This document shows positions 1-9,144 of a stretch of 64,000 nt of DNA, piece by piece. Numbering within the stretch: position 1 is the stretch's first letter; each line of letters starts with the position of its first letter. Made by a program: the position numbers and the translations under genes. Below the pieces are notes generated by a model that was given only the letters and a program-made list of their open reading frames with translations, was not told the origin of the DNA and did not search any database. Source of the stretch: Bog-473 sp963781955 (GTDB lineage: Bacteria > Actinomycetota > Acidimicrobiia > Acidimicrobiales > RAAP-2); assembly GCA_963781955.1 (NCBI GenBank), contig CAWAHU010000003.1, positions 186,001 to 250,000 on the forward strand, in the 5' to 3' direction.

Positions 1-1
1 G

Positions 2-1693
2 TGCTTCGACAAGACAGGCACCCTCACAGTGGGAGCCATCAGCTTGCAGCGGGTGTCCGACGGCGCCATCGACCAGGGAATCGGTGCGCTGGGCCTGCGG
101 TCCCGGGCGGTGCTCGCTGCCGCGCTGCGAGCCAGCCCCGGCTCGAGCAGCGACGACGTGGCCGATCTACCTCATGCCACCGACCGAGCCGTCCTGGCCG
201 GGGCATACGCGACCGGGGTTCTCGCAGCCGACGGGCTGAACGGCTGGGACGTACTGGGCCAACTGCCCTTCGACCCGGTGCGGGGATTCCACGCGGTAAT
301 CGGGAAGACCCCGTCCGGTGCCCGTGTCTCGGTTAAGGGCGCGCCCGAGGTGATCCTGCCGCGATGCACTTCATGGCAAAGCCCGCAAGGCCAGATCCCC
401 CTCGACTCGGCGGTCCGACGTGACCTTGAGCTCGAGGTGGAACGGCTAACTCAGCAAGGTTTGCGCGTCTTGGCGGTCGCCGAACGACCAGCCTCCCAAC
501 GCTCTGAGGTGGCAGACGAACGGGTCAGCGATATGGAGCTGCTCGGCCTCCTCGGTTTGGCCGATTCGGTGCGACCGACAGCCGCTGCTGCCGTGGCCGA
601 CTTGCGGGCCGCTGGGATCAAAGTCGTGATGATCACCGGTGACCACCCCAGCACTGCCCGGGCCATCGGCACCGAGCTCGACATGGTCAACGGGCAGCGT
701 GTGGTGACCGGTTCCGAACTTGATGCGATGTCCGACATCGAGCTCGACGCGATGCTCGACGACATCTCGGTCTTCGCACGCGTTGCCCCGACGGACAAGG
801 TCCGCATCGTGCGTGCCTACCAGCGCAACGGTCGCGTCGTGGCGATGACCGGGGACGGAGCCAACGACGCACCGGCAATCCGGCTCTCGAATGCGGGGAT
901 CGCTTTGGGCGACCGCTGCTCGCCAGCTGCCCGCGAAGCGGCCGACCTGGTGGTCGTCGATGATCGCATCGAAACCATCTTGGCCGCCATCGTGGAGGGC
1001 CGCGCCCTGTGGGCGTCGGTTCGTGACGCTCTCGCGATACTCGTTGGCGGCAACGCGGGCGAAGTCGCCTTCACCGTCGCTGCCACAGGGCTGGCCGGGA
1101 GCTCGCCCCTGGGTGCCCGTCAACTGCTGCTGGTCAACCTGTTGACCGACATGTTGCCGGCCATGACCATCGCGATGCGACCGCCGACTAATCGATCCCC
1201 CGAGAGATTGGTGCACGAAGGTCCCGATGCCTCCCTCGGGTTTGCCTTGGTGGGGCAGATCGCCCTCCGCGCTACCACGACTGCAGGTGGCGCCATGGGA
1301 GGATGGCTTCTGGCCCGCGGCACGGGCACTCGGCGCCGCGCCGGTACGGTCGCGTTGATCGCTCTGGTCGGGTCCCAGCTCGGCCAGACGGCAGTCCTCG
1401 GTGGCACGAGCCCGCTGGTGTTGGCGTCGGCTGTGGCTTCGGCAGCGGCCCTCACTGCCATCGTTCAGACTCCCGTCGTCAGCCAGTTCTTCGGGTGCAC
1501 ACCCCTTGGCCCTCTTGGATGGAGTATTGGCGCTGGTGCCGCGGTAACAGCCACCGGCGCCTCGGTGCTCGCCCCTCGGGTCATCGCCCGGTTCGGGCGC
1601 TCCCGTTCCGTCGTGTTGAGCGAGATCTGGGATCTTGAGGAACTGTCTGCTACCCGTGCTCAGGTTCGTGGGGAAGACGACGTTCGCCGCTAG
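2..1693 (+). CDS. Cation-transporting P-type ATPase, CtpI/CtpH-like (5' truncated)
   Basis: The gene runs in from the left edge; only the C-terminal 563 residues are visible. They begin inside the phosphorylation motif (CFDKTGTLT, residues 1-9). The P/N-domain motifs follow: MITGDHP near residue 210 and GDGANDAPA near residue 284. After these come several hydrophobic segments, including a GGNAGEVAFT stretch and LLLVNLLTDMLPA. The order and the C-terminal RQLLLVNLLTD region match the long mycobacterial CtpI/CtpH ATPases rather than short heavy-metal pumps. The protein would use ATP to move a cation across the inner membrane; the ion cannot be told because the metal-binding helices lie outside the window. 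A strong hairpin follows the stop. Confidence 0.9.
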   Translation, partial: CFDKTGTLTVGAISLQRVSDGAIDQGIGALGLRSRAVLAAALRASPGSSSDDVADLPHATDRAVLAGAYATGVLAADGLNGWDVLGQLPFDPVRGFHAVIGKTPSGARVSVKGAPEVILPRCTSWQSPQGQIPLDSAVRRDLELEVERLTQQGLRVLAVAERPASQRSEVADERVSDMELLGLLGLADSVRPTAAAAVADLRAAGIKVVMITGDHPSTARAIGTELDMVNGQRVVTGSELDAMSDIELDAMLDDISVFARVAPTDKVRIVRAYQRNGRVVAMTGDGANDAPAIRLSNAGIALGDRCSPAAREAADLVVVDDRIETILAAIVEGRALWASVRDALAILVGGNAGEVAFTVAATGLAGSSPLGARQLLLVNLLTDMLPAMTIAMRPPTNRSPERLVHEGPDASLGFALVGQIALRATTTAGGAMGGWLLARGTGTRRRAGTVALIALVGSQLGQTAVLGGTSPLVLASAVASAAALTAIVQTPVVSQFFGCTPLGPLGWSIGAGAAVTATGASVLAPRVIARFGRSRSVVLSEIWDLEELSATRAQVRGEDDVRR

Positions 1694-1775
1694 CCAATCC
1701 ACACCCCTTGCAATGCGCCGGTGTGCTGCCTCACAAGACTGAACCGCATGGGGCGCTCACTCTGCACACTCGGTA

Positions 1776-1807
1776 AGATCACGGACACCATCGGGTGTCC
1801 GTGATCT
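1776..1807 (+). terminator. 14-bp perfect hairpin after the P-type ATPase
   Basis: Perfect inverted repeat: AGATCACGGACACC at 1776-1789, loop ATCG, complementary arm at 1794-1807. It sits 80 bases past the ATPase stop and before the acetyltransferase promoter. There is no T-tract, as is common for actinobacterial intrinsic terminators. It also rules out the upstream GTG at 1795 as the start of the next gene. Confidence 0.6.
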
Positions 1808-1913
1808 CAGGTCAGACCGGCGGCTCCGGTGCTCCCAAAATTGCTGACAACCAACCTTGCAACGGTGGACCCTCAGGGGACCTCTCGACATCATTGGCGT
1901 GCCGGGGCACCCC

Positions 1914-1919
1914 TAGGAT
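1914..1919 (+). promoter_or_regulatory. -10 element (TAGGAT) for leaderless GNAT gene
   Basis: TAGGAT lies exactly 7 nt before GTG 1927, so transcription would begin at or next to the start codon. No clear -35 is seen at 16-18 nt spacing. Confidence 0.45.
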
Positions 1920-1926
1920 CGTGCGG

Positions 1927-2430
1927 GTGTCCCTTCTGTTGAGGCCGTTCCGCCCTGATGATGAGACCGTGGCAGTGGCCGCACATCGAGCATTCGCCGG
2001 GGAGAACTTCACATTTCTGCTGGGCTACAACGACGACATGCAGTGGCTGGAATGGATCCACGAGACAGAGCGAATCCGTGCCGGTACCGATCTTCCGTCG
2101 GACAGGGTGCGTGCAGCCTTCCTGGCAGCTGAGGTGGATGGGGCCCTTGTCGGCCGTGTTTCCGTACGCTTCGAGTTGAACGAGTGGCTCGTCCGTCATG
2201 GCGGACATATCGGATACGGGGTCCTGCCTGAGCATCGGCGGAGGGGGTACGCGACCGAGATACTGCGCCAGGCAATCGAGGTGGCCCGAAAGGAAGGTGT
2301 TGATCGAGTTCTGGTCGTCTGCGACGTGGAGAACCACGAATCTGCGGCCGTCATCGAGCGATGCGGAGGTGTCTTCGAGGGTCTGGGCGCCTCAGAGGAT
2401 GGCAATGTGATTCGCCGCTATTGGATTTGA
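1927..2430 (+). CDS. GNAT-family N-acetyltransferase (RimJ/RimL-like)
   Basis: About 167 residues beginning MSLLLRPFRPDDE, a classic RimJ/RimL opening. The acetyl-CoA pyrophosphate loop is visible as a GVLPEHRRRGYATEILRQ segment, followed by VCDVENHESAAVIERCGG. It would transfer an acetyl group from acetyl-CoA to an amine; the substrate is unknown. GTG 1927 (or 1921) is preferred over a longer frame from 1795. The longer frame begins inside a terminator-like hairpin and lacks homologous-looking sequence, while a TAGGAT -10 sits 7 nt before 1927. Confidence 0.8.
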   Translation: MSLLLRPFRPDDETVAVAAHRAFAGENFTFLLGYNDDMQWLEWIHETERIRAGTDLPSDRVRAAFLAAEVDGALVGRVSVRFELNEWLVRHGGHIGYGVLPEHRRRGYATEILRQAIEVARKEGVDRVLVVCDVENHESAAVIERCGGVFEGLGASEDGNVIRRYWI

Positions 2431-2497
2431 TGGATCGAGAGATGGTCGCAGCGTGCCACCTCGTCCCGGTGAACTGGGGCAGGGGCAGAAACTCGAC

Positions 2498-3322
2498 CTA
2501 CGAGCCCATCGACGGCATGCGCCCCATTTGGTGATCATGCGGGATGGTGAGCAGCGGGATCGCGTCAGGTGCCGCGAGTAGCAGCACGCCGAGGCTGAGC
2601 AGTATCAGCGCCGTCCCGTAGGTTGCGATGCGGCGCGATGGGATCGTCTTCTCGATGGTTATGAGCCCGGCCACGAAGAGCATCCAGACGACGCTCATGA
2701 CCCCCAGGGCAAAGAGGGATGCCATGAGTGCCCAGCAGCAGCCGACGCACCAGGCGCCGTTCTTGGCGCCCATGTGAAAGGCGCCCGATCTCCCGTCGCG
2801 CCAAGAGCCGAGGAGAAGCCCGAGCGGGCTACGGCACTTGCCGAGGCACGCGTCCTTCAGCGGTGTCAGTTGGTACAGCGCGGCGAGAATCAAGATGGTG
2901 CCCGCGACCGGCCGACCTGCGTGGTCCCATGCCAGCGCATGGTCGGAGATCCGGCCGAGTCCAGTCACCAGAGCGAACGCCACTGCCCCGGCGACCGCCC
3001 ACACGGCCAAATATCCGGTGGTGAAGACGATGGGCAACAGCAACGATCGCTTCCGGGTCATGCGCGAGTACAGGGCGACCGTGGGCGCAACGGATGGGAA
3101 CATCATCGCGGCCATCATCACAACCCAGACACCGAGGAACCAGCTGAGCGCTCCCAGACCGGTCCAGGGTCCATTGTCCATCCCCCGCATCTGCCCGGCA
3201 GTCCACCACCATCCGATACCCGCAAGCGCAAAGAGGAGAAACACCACGGCCAATCGCGCCCGCATCGCCGCGAACGCCGGCGAGAGGCCCTCGTTCCGCT
3301 TCAGGCTCTCGCTAGCCAACAT
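2498..3322 (-). CDS. DUF2182 metal-binding integral membrane protein
   Basis: About 274 residues with six or seven hydrophobic segments. Conserved DUF2182 blocks are visible: VWVVMMAAMMFPS near residue 65, LTPLKDACLGKCRSP in the middle, and KNGAWCVGCCWALM. Cys and His residues in these blocks suggest metal or thiol chemistry in the membrane; no reaction is established. ATG 3322 is chosen because the longer frame (from 3394) would overlap the upstream gene by 62 bases. It follows the DUF1326 gene on the same strand with a 10-nt gap, a pairing I know from other genomes. Confidence 0.85.
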   Translation of the reverse strand: MLASESLKRNEGLSPAFAAMRARLAVVFLLFALAGIGWWWTAGQMRGMDNGPWTGLGALSWFLGVWVVMMAAMMFPSVAPTVALYSRMTRKRSLLLPIVFTTGYLAVWAVAGAVAFALVTGLGRISDHALAWDHAGRPVAGTILILAALYQLTPLKDACLGKCRSPLGLLLGSWRDGRSGAFHMGAKNGAWCVGCCWALMASLFALGVMSVVWMLFVAGLITIEKTIPSRRIATYGTALILLSLGVLLLAAPDAIPLLTIPHDHQMGRMPSMGS

Positions 3323-3332
3323 CGCTACTCGA

Positions 3333-3935
3333 TCACGCCGCCCAGGAGAACTCCGAGGTCGAAAGACCGGTCTTGCCCTCGTATTGGATACCAAAGGCGT
3401 TGATCCGCGATCGTTTCGCCTCGGCCATCGTCAAGTTCGATCCAACCGGGTGGAACATGCCCGAGAAGCGAACCGGCTCGCCCGTCTCGATGCCGAAAGG
3501 CACGATGTCCTCGATCTCAAAGTCGATCGCGTCTCCTATGCGGACACTGTGTCGCAGCCCGTCATCGACGATCTCGATCGCCGCTCGCTCGACGCCGAGC
3601 ATCTCGCCCACCAGCGGCGTGAGCGCCGCCATCGGACCACCGAGCTGCCCACCGAAGACCTGAACCAACTTCTCGAACTGCTGATCGGTCGCCTCGTCGT
3701 CAACGAACACACCGAGACGCCAGTTTCCATCTGTCATGACCTTCGGCGTGTCCACGATCATCGCTACCCTGCGGTCGGCGATCTCGGTGCCCTCAACCTC
3801 ACCTTCCCGAATGTTGAATACCAGGCACGCCCGGCAAAAGTCGTACGTCGCACCATGGTCGAAGGACAGGTTGCACGGGCACATCAGCTCACACGAACAT
3901 GTCTCGACGTAGCTTCCCTTGAGGTTCCACGACAT
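3333..3935 (-). CDS. DUF1326 domain protein
   Basis: 200 residues, soluble. The N-terminus carries the DUF1326 signature YVETCSCELMCPCN, a Cys-rich motif, followed by an FCRACLVFNI block. The rest is a beta-rich domain ending near SRINAFGIQYEGKTG. The cysteines could bind a metal or form a thiol/disulfide centre, but no biochemical function is known to me. It is the first gene of a two-gene unit with the DUF2182 membrane protein immediately downstream. The two probably act together as a soluble/membrane pair. Confidence 0.88.
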   Translation of the reverse strand: MSWNLKGSYVETCSCELMCPCNLSFDHGATYDFCRACLVFNIREGEVEGTEIADRRVAMIVDTPKVMTDGNWRLGVFVDDEATDQQFEKLVQVFGGQLGGPMAALTPLVGEMLGVERAAIEIVDDGLRHSVRIGDAIDFEIEDIVPFGIETGEPVRFSGMFHPVGSNLTMAEAKRSRINAFGIQYEGKTGLSTSEFSWAA

Positions 3936-4290
3936 AGATGACCTCCCTCCTCAAGGACTGAAGATTTCCTATCGCAGAAGGCCAGATCGGTCAACCGTGT
4001 TATCGCGCACGTGAAGGCTCGGCCGGGATTCGTACGTGGAGAGTGGATGAGCAAGGGCGAGGCAGAGGGCATCGGAGTCGTCGTCTTCGAGACGGCGGTC
4101 CACGCGTCCAGCTCCGTGGATCAGCTCAAGCCACCGCCCGGGGGCCCTACGCTGCGTGTAATCGATGACGACGAGGTGATGGCCGAGGCCTGAGCGGTCC
4201 CCATCCACCTCACCCGTCCCCAGCTTCGGGCGGGTAGCCGAAAGTGCCGCAGGGTGGCACCCCAGCCCGGCGAAGGGGGGAGCCAGGAAG
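3936..4290. other. Gene-poor 355-bp stretch
   Basis: Upstream of the DUF1326 gene and downstream of the lipase-like gene, so it must hold the promoter of the DUF1326/DUF2182 unit. A 48-codon frame on the + strand (ATG 4047-4193, preceded by GGAG) is the only candidate gene. It lacks any recognisable feature and I do not call it. No clear -10/-35 pair or hairpin was seen. Confidence 0.4.
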
Positions 4291-5178
4291 TCAGACCAGA
4301 TTCAGCATCCAACGGATCACATCCGAAGTGACCTCGTCTCTATTCGTCTCATTGAGCAGCTCGTGGCGAGCGCTCTCGTAGAGGGTCAGGTCGACCTTGA
4401 CGCCCGACTCACCAAGTGCCGTCGCGAGGCTGAATGCATGGGCACCCATTGCGGCAGCAGGGTCATGATCACCGGCGATGACCAGCACCGGGCACGAGAT
4501 CGCTGCAAGGTTCTCTCGGGCAGGGGCCACCACATCGAAGAGGTCGATCAAGTACCCGAAGGTCAGCGGATGGCTGTCGCCGCACAGTGGATCGGCGAGG
4601 TACCTGTCGACCTCGATCGGGTCGCGGCTCAGCCAGTCGAACGCCGTTCGAGCTGGCTCAAAGGCGGCATTGTTGCTGCCCAATAGATCGACGGCAGGCT
4701 CCTCGCGCATGTCTGGGTTGTCGAAGCCCTGGAGTAGGGCGCCGAGAGCGGCTGCCTCGTCCACTTCAGCCGGCACACCGCACAGAATGCATCCGGCCAA
4801 GGTTCCAGCATGCCGAGTGGCGTACGCCAAGGCAATGAGCGAGCCCATCGAATGCCCGAACAGGAAGGTAGGCACTCCGGTCCCGACCTTCAAGCGTGCC
4901 GCCTCGCTGAGTTCGTGAAGGTCGTCGACGACTGCCTGGCCACCGCCGGCTCCCATGACGGCGCTCGTCGTCTGCGCGGTGCGGCCGTGCCCACGGTGGT
5001 CGACGGCCACCGCTGCCAGCCCCACACGATTCAGTGCCTGGGCGAACCGGTCGTAGCGACCGGAGTGCTCAGACGCCCCGTGGGAGATGACCACAACTCC
5101 GATGGCCGATTCGACTTCCCACCAGCGGCTGAAGACCTCGACCCCATGTGAGTCGGTGAACACTTGTTCGTGCGTCAT
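4291..5178 (-). CDS. Alpha/beta hydrolase, monoacylglycerol-lipase-like
   Basis: 295 residues of the serine aminopeptidase/lysophospholipase (Hydrolase_4) type. An HGASEHSGRY oxyanion-region motif near residue 33 is typical of bacterial monoacylglycerol lipases. The nucleophile elbow is GHSMGS near residue 108, the acid is in AGDHDPA near 238, and the catalytic His is in SARHELLNE near 274. No signal peptide, so probably cytoplasmic or peripheral. It would cleave an acyl ester such as a monoglyceride. It lies 64 bp downstream of the M28 peptidase gene on the same strand; an imperfect hairpin (5210-5244, core CCGATC/GATCGG) separates them. Confidence 0.85.
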   Translation of the reverse strand: MTHEQVFTDSHGVEVFSRWWEVESAIGVVVISHGASEHSGRYDRFAQALNRVGLAAVAVDHRGHGRTAQTTSAVMGAGGGQAVVDDLHELSEAARLKVGTGVPTFLFGHSMGSLIALAYATRHAGTLAGCILCGVPAEVDEAAALGALLQGFDNPDMREEPAVDLLGSNNAAFEPARTAFDWLSRDPIEVDRYLADPLCGDSHPLTFGYLIDLFDVVAPARENLAAISCPVLVIAGDHDPAAAMGAHAFSLATALGESGVKVDLTLYESARHELLNETNRDEVTSDVIRWMLNLV

Positions 5179-5242
5179 TGTGATGCTCCACTCAGAGTCG
5201 ACACCTGACGAGGAGGCGCCGATCGTGATCGGACGATGCTCC

Positions 5243-6634
5243 TCAGGCTCGCATCTGCTGTGCCGACCTGCCGGCTGTCGACTTCACGATGTCGAACGCT
5301 GCTCGACTGACCTTGTCGAGGGACTCGTGATCCACCTTGTCCATGGTGTCCGCCGAATCAAACAGATACCACGGCGCGGTCAGGTAGTTCACGAGAGGCA
5401 CGCCTTCGAGATGGAAGAAACCACCGTCGGTCGTGGGAAACGGGGCCAGGGCGTCTGGAGTGAGGATAAGAGAACGGTCCAGGCGATGTTCCACGATGGC
5501 ATCCCACACGACCTGCTCGAGGGCTAGATGCTCGGTCGTGAACCACCAGCGCGGAGTGACGCGTGGACTCTCGTCAGCCAGTCCGGAGCCGGGACTGTCG
5601 ATCGCTGCGTGCTCCAGGTGGACCTCCAGGACGATGCGATCCAGCATCGTCCGGTGGCGTTCGATGAAGGCACGGGTGCCCGCACCATGGGACATGTGTG
5701 CCGCCATAGCGGTGAAGATCATCCGGTGCGGTCTCTTGGGCACGGGGAGCGCCGCCCAAGCCGTGGCTTGGGCGAGCAGCATGGCGATACCCGTGCCGTC
5801 CTCGACTGCCGAAGCCCACGGGGCGTCGTGATGGGTTCCGATGACCACCCACTCTTCGTCAGCTCCGGGAAGCTCCCCCACGACGTTGTGCGACGTCGTG
5901 ACACCCCGTTCGGCCACGACTTCGATGCGTGCCGTCGATGCACCGCTCTGCAACAGAGCGAGGACCCGATCGCCGGCTTCCTCGGAGACGTACACGCCCG
6001 GGATCGAGCGAAACACCCCGTCATAGGGCACGTAGTACTCGCATCCCCCGCTGGGATACCCGCGGAGGATCCCGACGAAGCCAGTGGCACCCGCGGCGAT
6101 TGCCGGCTCCATCGTCTCCTGGAGTTCAATAGCGAACGGGAGGCGATGTCGTCCATCGGGAAACGTCCCATCGGGATCGAACGCCCACCCGGCTTCGACC
6201 ACGGCGTCGGGTGACGAAGGCGGAGATCCCGCGGACGCTCTTCGCTGGAGAATCGGGAACTCGTCGGGCAGGGAGTCGAACTTGATGTCGTAGAGAGCGA
6301 TCTTGCCCGCGACGTGGCCCGGGTCGGCTCGATCCCACCGAGCCAGTTCACCCTCGACTCGGATCGGCTCCGACAACGGAACCGGGAAGCACTCAATCGC
6401 CACAGGATCCGGATCTGCTCCCACAAGAAGATGGGCGTGACTGTCCTTCCAGAAGGCCGATTCCACCGGCTCGAAGCGCACTGACTCGAGTCCCAGGGCC
6501 TCGAACTTCTGGAAGATGAACTCCTCGGTCCACTGATCAGCGGGATAGCCCGGTCTGCGCACTCCCTGCGCGACCACCTCTTCGACCCAACCGAGCATGT
6601 CGGTCACCGATGGCAGCTTCTGACTGTCGGTCAC
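5243..6634 (-). CDS. M28-family metallopeptidase
   Basis: 463 residues. The N-terminal two-thirds includes a PA-like insert (residues about 100-235). The M28 catalytic core follows, with the first zinc motif GTHHDAPW, the second acidic pair in SAVEDGTG, and a later VHLEHAA segment. The family are di-zinc aminopeptidases/carboxypeptidases; no secretion signal is visible. GTG 6634 is favoured over upstream ATGs because AAGGAG (complement of 6641-6646) lies 6 nt before it. A hairpin overlapping the stop codon may separate its transcript from the following hydrolase. Substrate unknown. Confidence 0.85.
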   Translation of the reverse strand: MTDSQKLPSVTDMLGWVEEVVAQGVRRPGYPADQWTEEFIFQKFEALGLESVRFEPVESAFWKDSHAHLLVGADPDPVAIECFPVPLSEPIRVEGELARWDRADPGHVAGKIALYDIKFDSLPDEFPILQRRASAGSPPSSPDAVVEAGWAFDPDGTFPDGRHRLPFAIELQETMEPAIAAGATGFVGILRGYPSGGCEYYVPYDGVFRSIPGVYVSEEAGDRVLALLQSGASTARIEVVAERGVTTSHNVVGELPGADEEWVVIGTHHDAPWASAVEDGTGIAMLLAQATAWAALPVPKRPHRMIFTAMAAHMSHGAGTRAFIERHRTMLDRIVLEVHLEHAAIDSPGSGLADESPRVTPRWWFTTEHLALEQVVWDAIVEHRLDRSLILTPDALAPFPTTDGGFFHLEGVPLVNYLTAPWYLFDSADTMDKVDHESLDKVSRAAFDIVKSTAGRSAQQMRA

Positions 6635-6852
6635 CCGCGTCTCCTTCATCAAGCGCATACACGGAGGTCGTCGATGGCAATCGAGCATGTGATCTTACCC
6701 GTGTTCGCCATTGTGTCAGAAGCTTCGAGTCTCTCGGCAAGGCGCTCGTCCCGGCGCCGGTCTCTGCGAGTGAGTCGCAGCTGACAAGCCTTAGGCCGAC
6801 TTTGATCCCTTCCCCACGCATCGCGGTGGGCATCGCCGTAGGAACGGGCCAA

Positions 6853-6858
6853 TAGGAT
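6853..6858 (+). promoter_or_regulatory. -10 element (TAGGAT) for leaderless cupin gene
   Basis: TAGGAT lies 7 nt before ATG 6866, placing the predicted transcription start on the start codon. No Shine-Dalgarno sequence fits this ATG, which supports leaderless translation. Confidence 0.5.
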
Positions 6859-6865
6859 TTCCGAC

Positions 6866-7234
6866 ATGGCGAAGTCGGATTGGGTACAGAGTGTTCGTCG
6901 AGTCGAGAAGCCCTGGGGCCACGAAGTCCACTTCGCAATGGTCGATGGAAAGTATTGCGGCAAGTTGCTCCATGTCGACGAGGGTCATGCGCTCTCATTG
7001 CAGTACCACGAGCGCAAGGAGGAGACGATTTCCGTGCAGTCTGGACGCCTGTTGTTCGAGGTGGGTGAGGAAGACGACGGCCTTGAGTCGTTCGAGTTAC
7101 TCCCAGGGGAATCAGTGCACCTCCGCCCTGGGACCAGACATCGGATGATTGCTCTGGTGGACACCGTCGTGCTGGAGGCGAGTACAACAGAGCTGGACGA
7201 TGTCGTTCGCCTTGAAGACCGCTACGGCCGCTAA
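6866..7234 (+). CDS. Cupin protein, mannose-6-phosphate isomerase type II-like
   Basis: 122 residues, a single cupin barrel. It begins with KPWGHE near residue 16. The metal-binding pattern is LQYHERKEETISVQSG (His, Glu) and later PGTRHRMIA (His). It ends with the ELDDVVRLEDRYGR tail seen in the C-terminal domain of type II phosphomannose isomerase/GDP-mannose pyrophosphorylase. As a stand-alone domain it could be a sugar-phosphate isomerase or a sugar-binding cupin. No sugar-nucleotide genes are adjacent. Confidence 0.85.
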   Translation: MAKSDWVQSVRRVEKPWGHEVHFAMVDGKYCGKLLHVDEGHALSLQYHERKEETISVQSGRLLFEVGEEDDGLESFELLPGESVHLRPGTRHRMIALVDTVVLEASTTELDDVVRLEDRYGR

Positions 7235-7623
7235 GGGGCGTCAAGTCGGCGGGGCATGGGTCAAATGGACTATGACTGAACCGAGGTCGAGGAAGAAGGT
7301 GCCGTGCTCATTGTTCCCGACTTCGACAAGCACGCAAGCTGACGCCTGGCATCTCTTCACGAAGGGATACTCCCTCGGTAGGCATCGCATCTTGTGCGGT
7401 CCAAGTTGGAACCTAGGGGACCACCTGCAACCGATGAGGCGCCGAAAGTCCCCTACCCGGCAAGGGTGCTCCCCATGTCGGGCGTGAGTAGACCTCACTT
7501 GACCCGCTCTGACGCTCTCGCCACCGCCAGACCGCATGACCCCGGACAGACTGGCAGTCAAGAGGTTTGTGGGTTCACAAGCGCCCCACTTCTCACGGTG
7601 GGCAGACCGTGAGCGACGCTATG
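7235..7623. other. Gene-poor 389-bp convergent stretch
   Basis: Lies between two convergent genes (cupin and phosphoesterase). Short frames exist on both strands but none has a ribosome site, a recognisable domain or a convincing protein composition. No strong terminator hairpin was seen by eye. Confidence 0.4.
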
Positions 7624-9144
7624 TTACGTGTCCTCCTTGTTGCTCGCGACCTGGGCGGCCTTCTGGGAGACCGTGAGAGGCGTCGGGGGCTGTGACACCA
7701 GCGGCGTCGGCGCAGGGCCGGCAGGCGTACACCCGTGCACCTGCGGAGCGAAGCAGAAGGCACCTCGATAAGCGTACGCCGACCCATCGTTCGCCGGGTC
7801 GAGCGCGGCAAGCCCGAAGGTGTGTTCCACGAAGGCGAGCGTTCCTGCAAAGGTGGTGGGCTTGCGGTCCGTGTAACCCAATTTGGCGTAGGGGCTCACG
7901 ATCACGACCGGCACACGAACACCCCACTGGGAGTTGTACTGCAGGGGGTTCATATGGTCATAGAAGCAGCCACAATCGTCGTATTCGATGAAGATGGCGG
8001 TCGATGACCACTGCGGGCTGGCTTGGATGGCCGCCACCGTGCTCCCGATGAAGTTGTCCCCAGCGCTCATGTCGGTGTCGTTGTGTTGGCTCTGGTCCGC
8101 CAGTGGCGTCACGATCGCGTAGGACGGAAGCTGGCCGTTCGCGGCATCCGTGGCCAGTTGGGTATTGGAAACCAAATTGCTGTGTTTCGAGGTGTAGAGG
8201 CATTCGACGAAGGTCGGGCAAATGGCCCACTGCCAGCCTGCCTGTGTGAACGAACTCGTCGACCGTGGGGAAGGTGCCCCCGCTCCCCCATAGATCTTCC
8301 AAGTGAGGCCCTTGGCGCTGAGCTCGTCGAAGATGGTCTTCACGTAGGGCGCGTGCGGACCCGCGTAGGAGGACCAGTTCGGACCGAGGAGTCCGCTCGA
8401 ATCCGGGACGCACGACGGAACCCGCGCCTGTGAGGGGCCCCACCGCTCGACTCTTCCCGAATCGCAGCCCCACCCGGAGCCGATGGAAATCGGTTGAGGG
8501 TCCGAGGCGGTCGGGTTCTGCGGATTGTCCCCCTGGAACCCGTCCTGGTTCGCCGTCGCCCACACGAGGTGACCCGCCCAAGAGGGCGAGGAATACAGTT
8601 CGAAGGTCCGGTCCGAGATGGTGTATTTCTCCGCTAGTGCGGCCAGGTTCGGAATGCACGATCCCGCCGAGCACGGACCGGCCAGCGGGTCATACTGGCT
8701 GTAGCAGGTGCTGACTACCGTGCAAGCGGGGGTGCCGTTGATGGGGGTGCCGTTGAAGCCGTCCATCTTCCCACCGTCGATGTCTCGCTGCTGGCCCTCA
8801 ACGCTGTGGTCCAGTCCGGGGACATAGTCGGTCGCCGACGCGAGCTTGACCACTTGGCCCGTGTTCGTCGTGCCCGTGGTCGCTCCGTCACAATGTACGT
8901 CCTTGCCGGGCCGTGTGATCTGGCCGCTCTTGACCTCGGCGCAGAACTTCCCCAGGACGTTGTCGAAGCTGTGGTTCTCCTGCAGGATTACGATCACGTG
9001 CTGAATCGGGCCGGGAGCAGCAGCGGGAGTCACCGCCGGAGCGGCCGCCGCGACCGACGTCACACCGGCACCCAGTGTGACGTCGAACACAGTTCCAAGT
9101 GCCAGAACAGGCCACAAGAGTCGCAGACTTCGCCGAGCTTTCAT
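7624..9144 (-). CDS. Secreted phosphoesterase-family protein (phospholipase C/acid phosphatase type)
   Basis: 506 residues with an N-terminal signal peptide (Arg-rich start, hydrophobic stretch, Ala-rich cleavage region to about residue 45). The PF04185 opening VIVILQENHSFDNVLG follows; the Glu/Asn pair binds metal and substrate. The conserved PNLAALAEKYTISDRTF block and the late EYDDCGCFYDHM metal-binding motif are present. The family hydrolyses phosphodiesters or phosphomonoesters outside the cell. The Pro-rich C-terminus could be a wall-spanning tail. It stands alone, divergent from the esterase gene. Confidence 0.85.
   Translation of the reverse strand: MKARRSLRLLWPVLALGTVFDVTLGAGVTSVAAAAPAVTPAAAPGPIQHVIVILQENHSFDNVLGKFCAEVKSGQITRPGKDVHCDGATTGTTNTGQVVKLASATDYVPGLDHSVEGQQRDIDGGKMDGFNGTPINGTPACTVVSTCYSQYDPLAGPCSAGSCIPNLAALAEKYTISDRTFELYSSPSWAGHLVWATANQDGFQGDNPQNPTASDPQPISIGSGWGCDSGRVERWGPSQARVPSCVPDSSGLLGPNWSSYAGPHAPYVKTIFDELSAKGLTWKIYGGAGAPSPRSTSSFTQAGWQWAICPTFVECLYTSKHSNLVSNTQLATDAANGQLPSYAIVTPLADQSQHNDTDMSAGDNFIGSTVAAIQASPQWSSTAIFIEYDDCGCFYDHMNPLQYNSQWGVRVPVVIVSPYAKLGYTDRKPTTFAGTLAFVEHTFGLAALDPANDGSAYAYRGAFCFAPQVHGCTPAGPAPTPLVSQPPTPLTVSQKAAQVASNKEDT

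Noticed and set aside
446..1702. 418-codon minus-strand frame opposite the P-type ATPase
   Set aside because: Antisense to an ATPase with all motifs; composition (His/Gly/Arg-rich) is a codon-shadow.
4047..4193. 48-codon small ORF with a nearby GGAG
   Set aside because: No family, no promoter, and only weak coding character; left as part of a gene-poor stretch.
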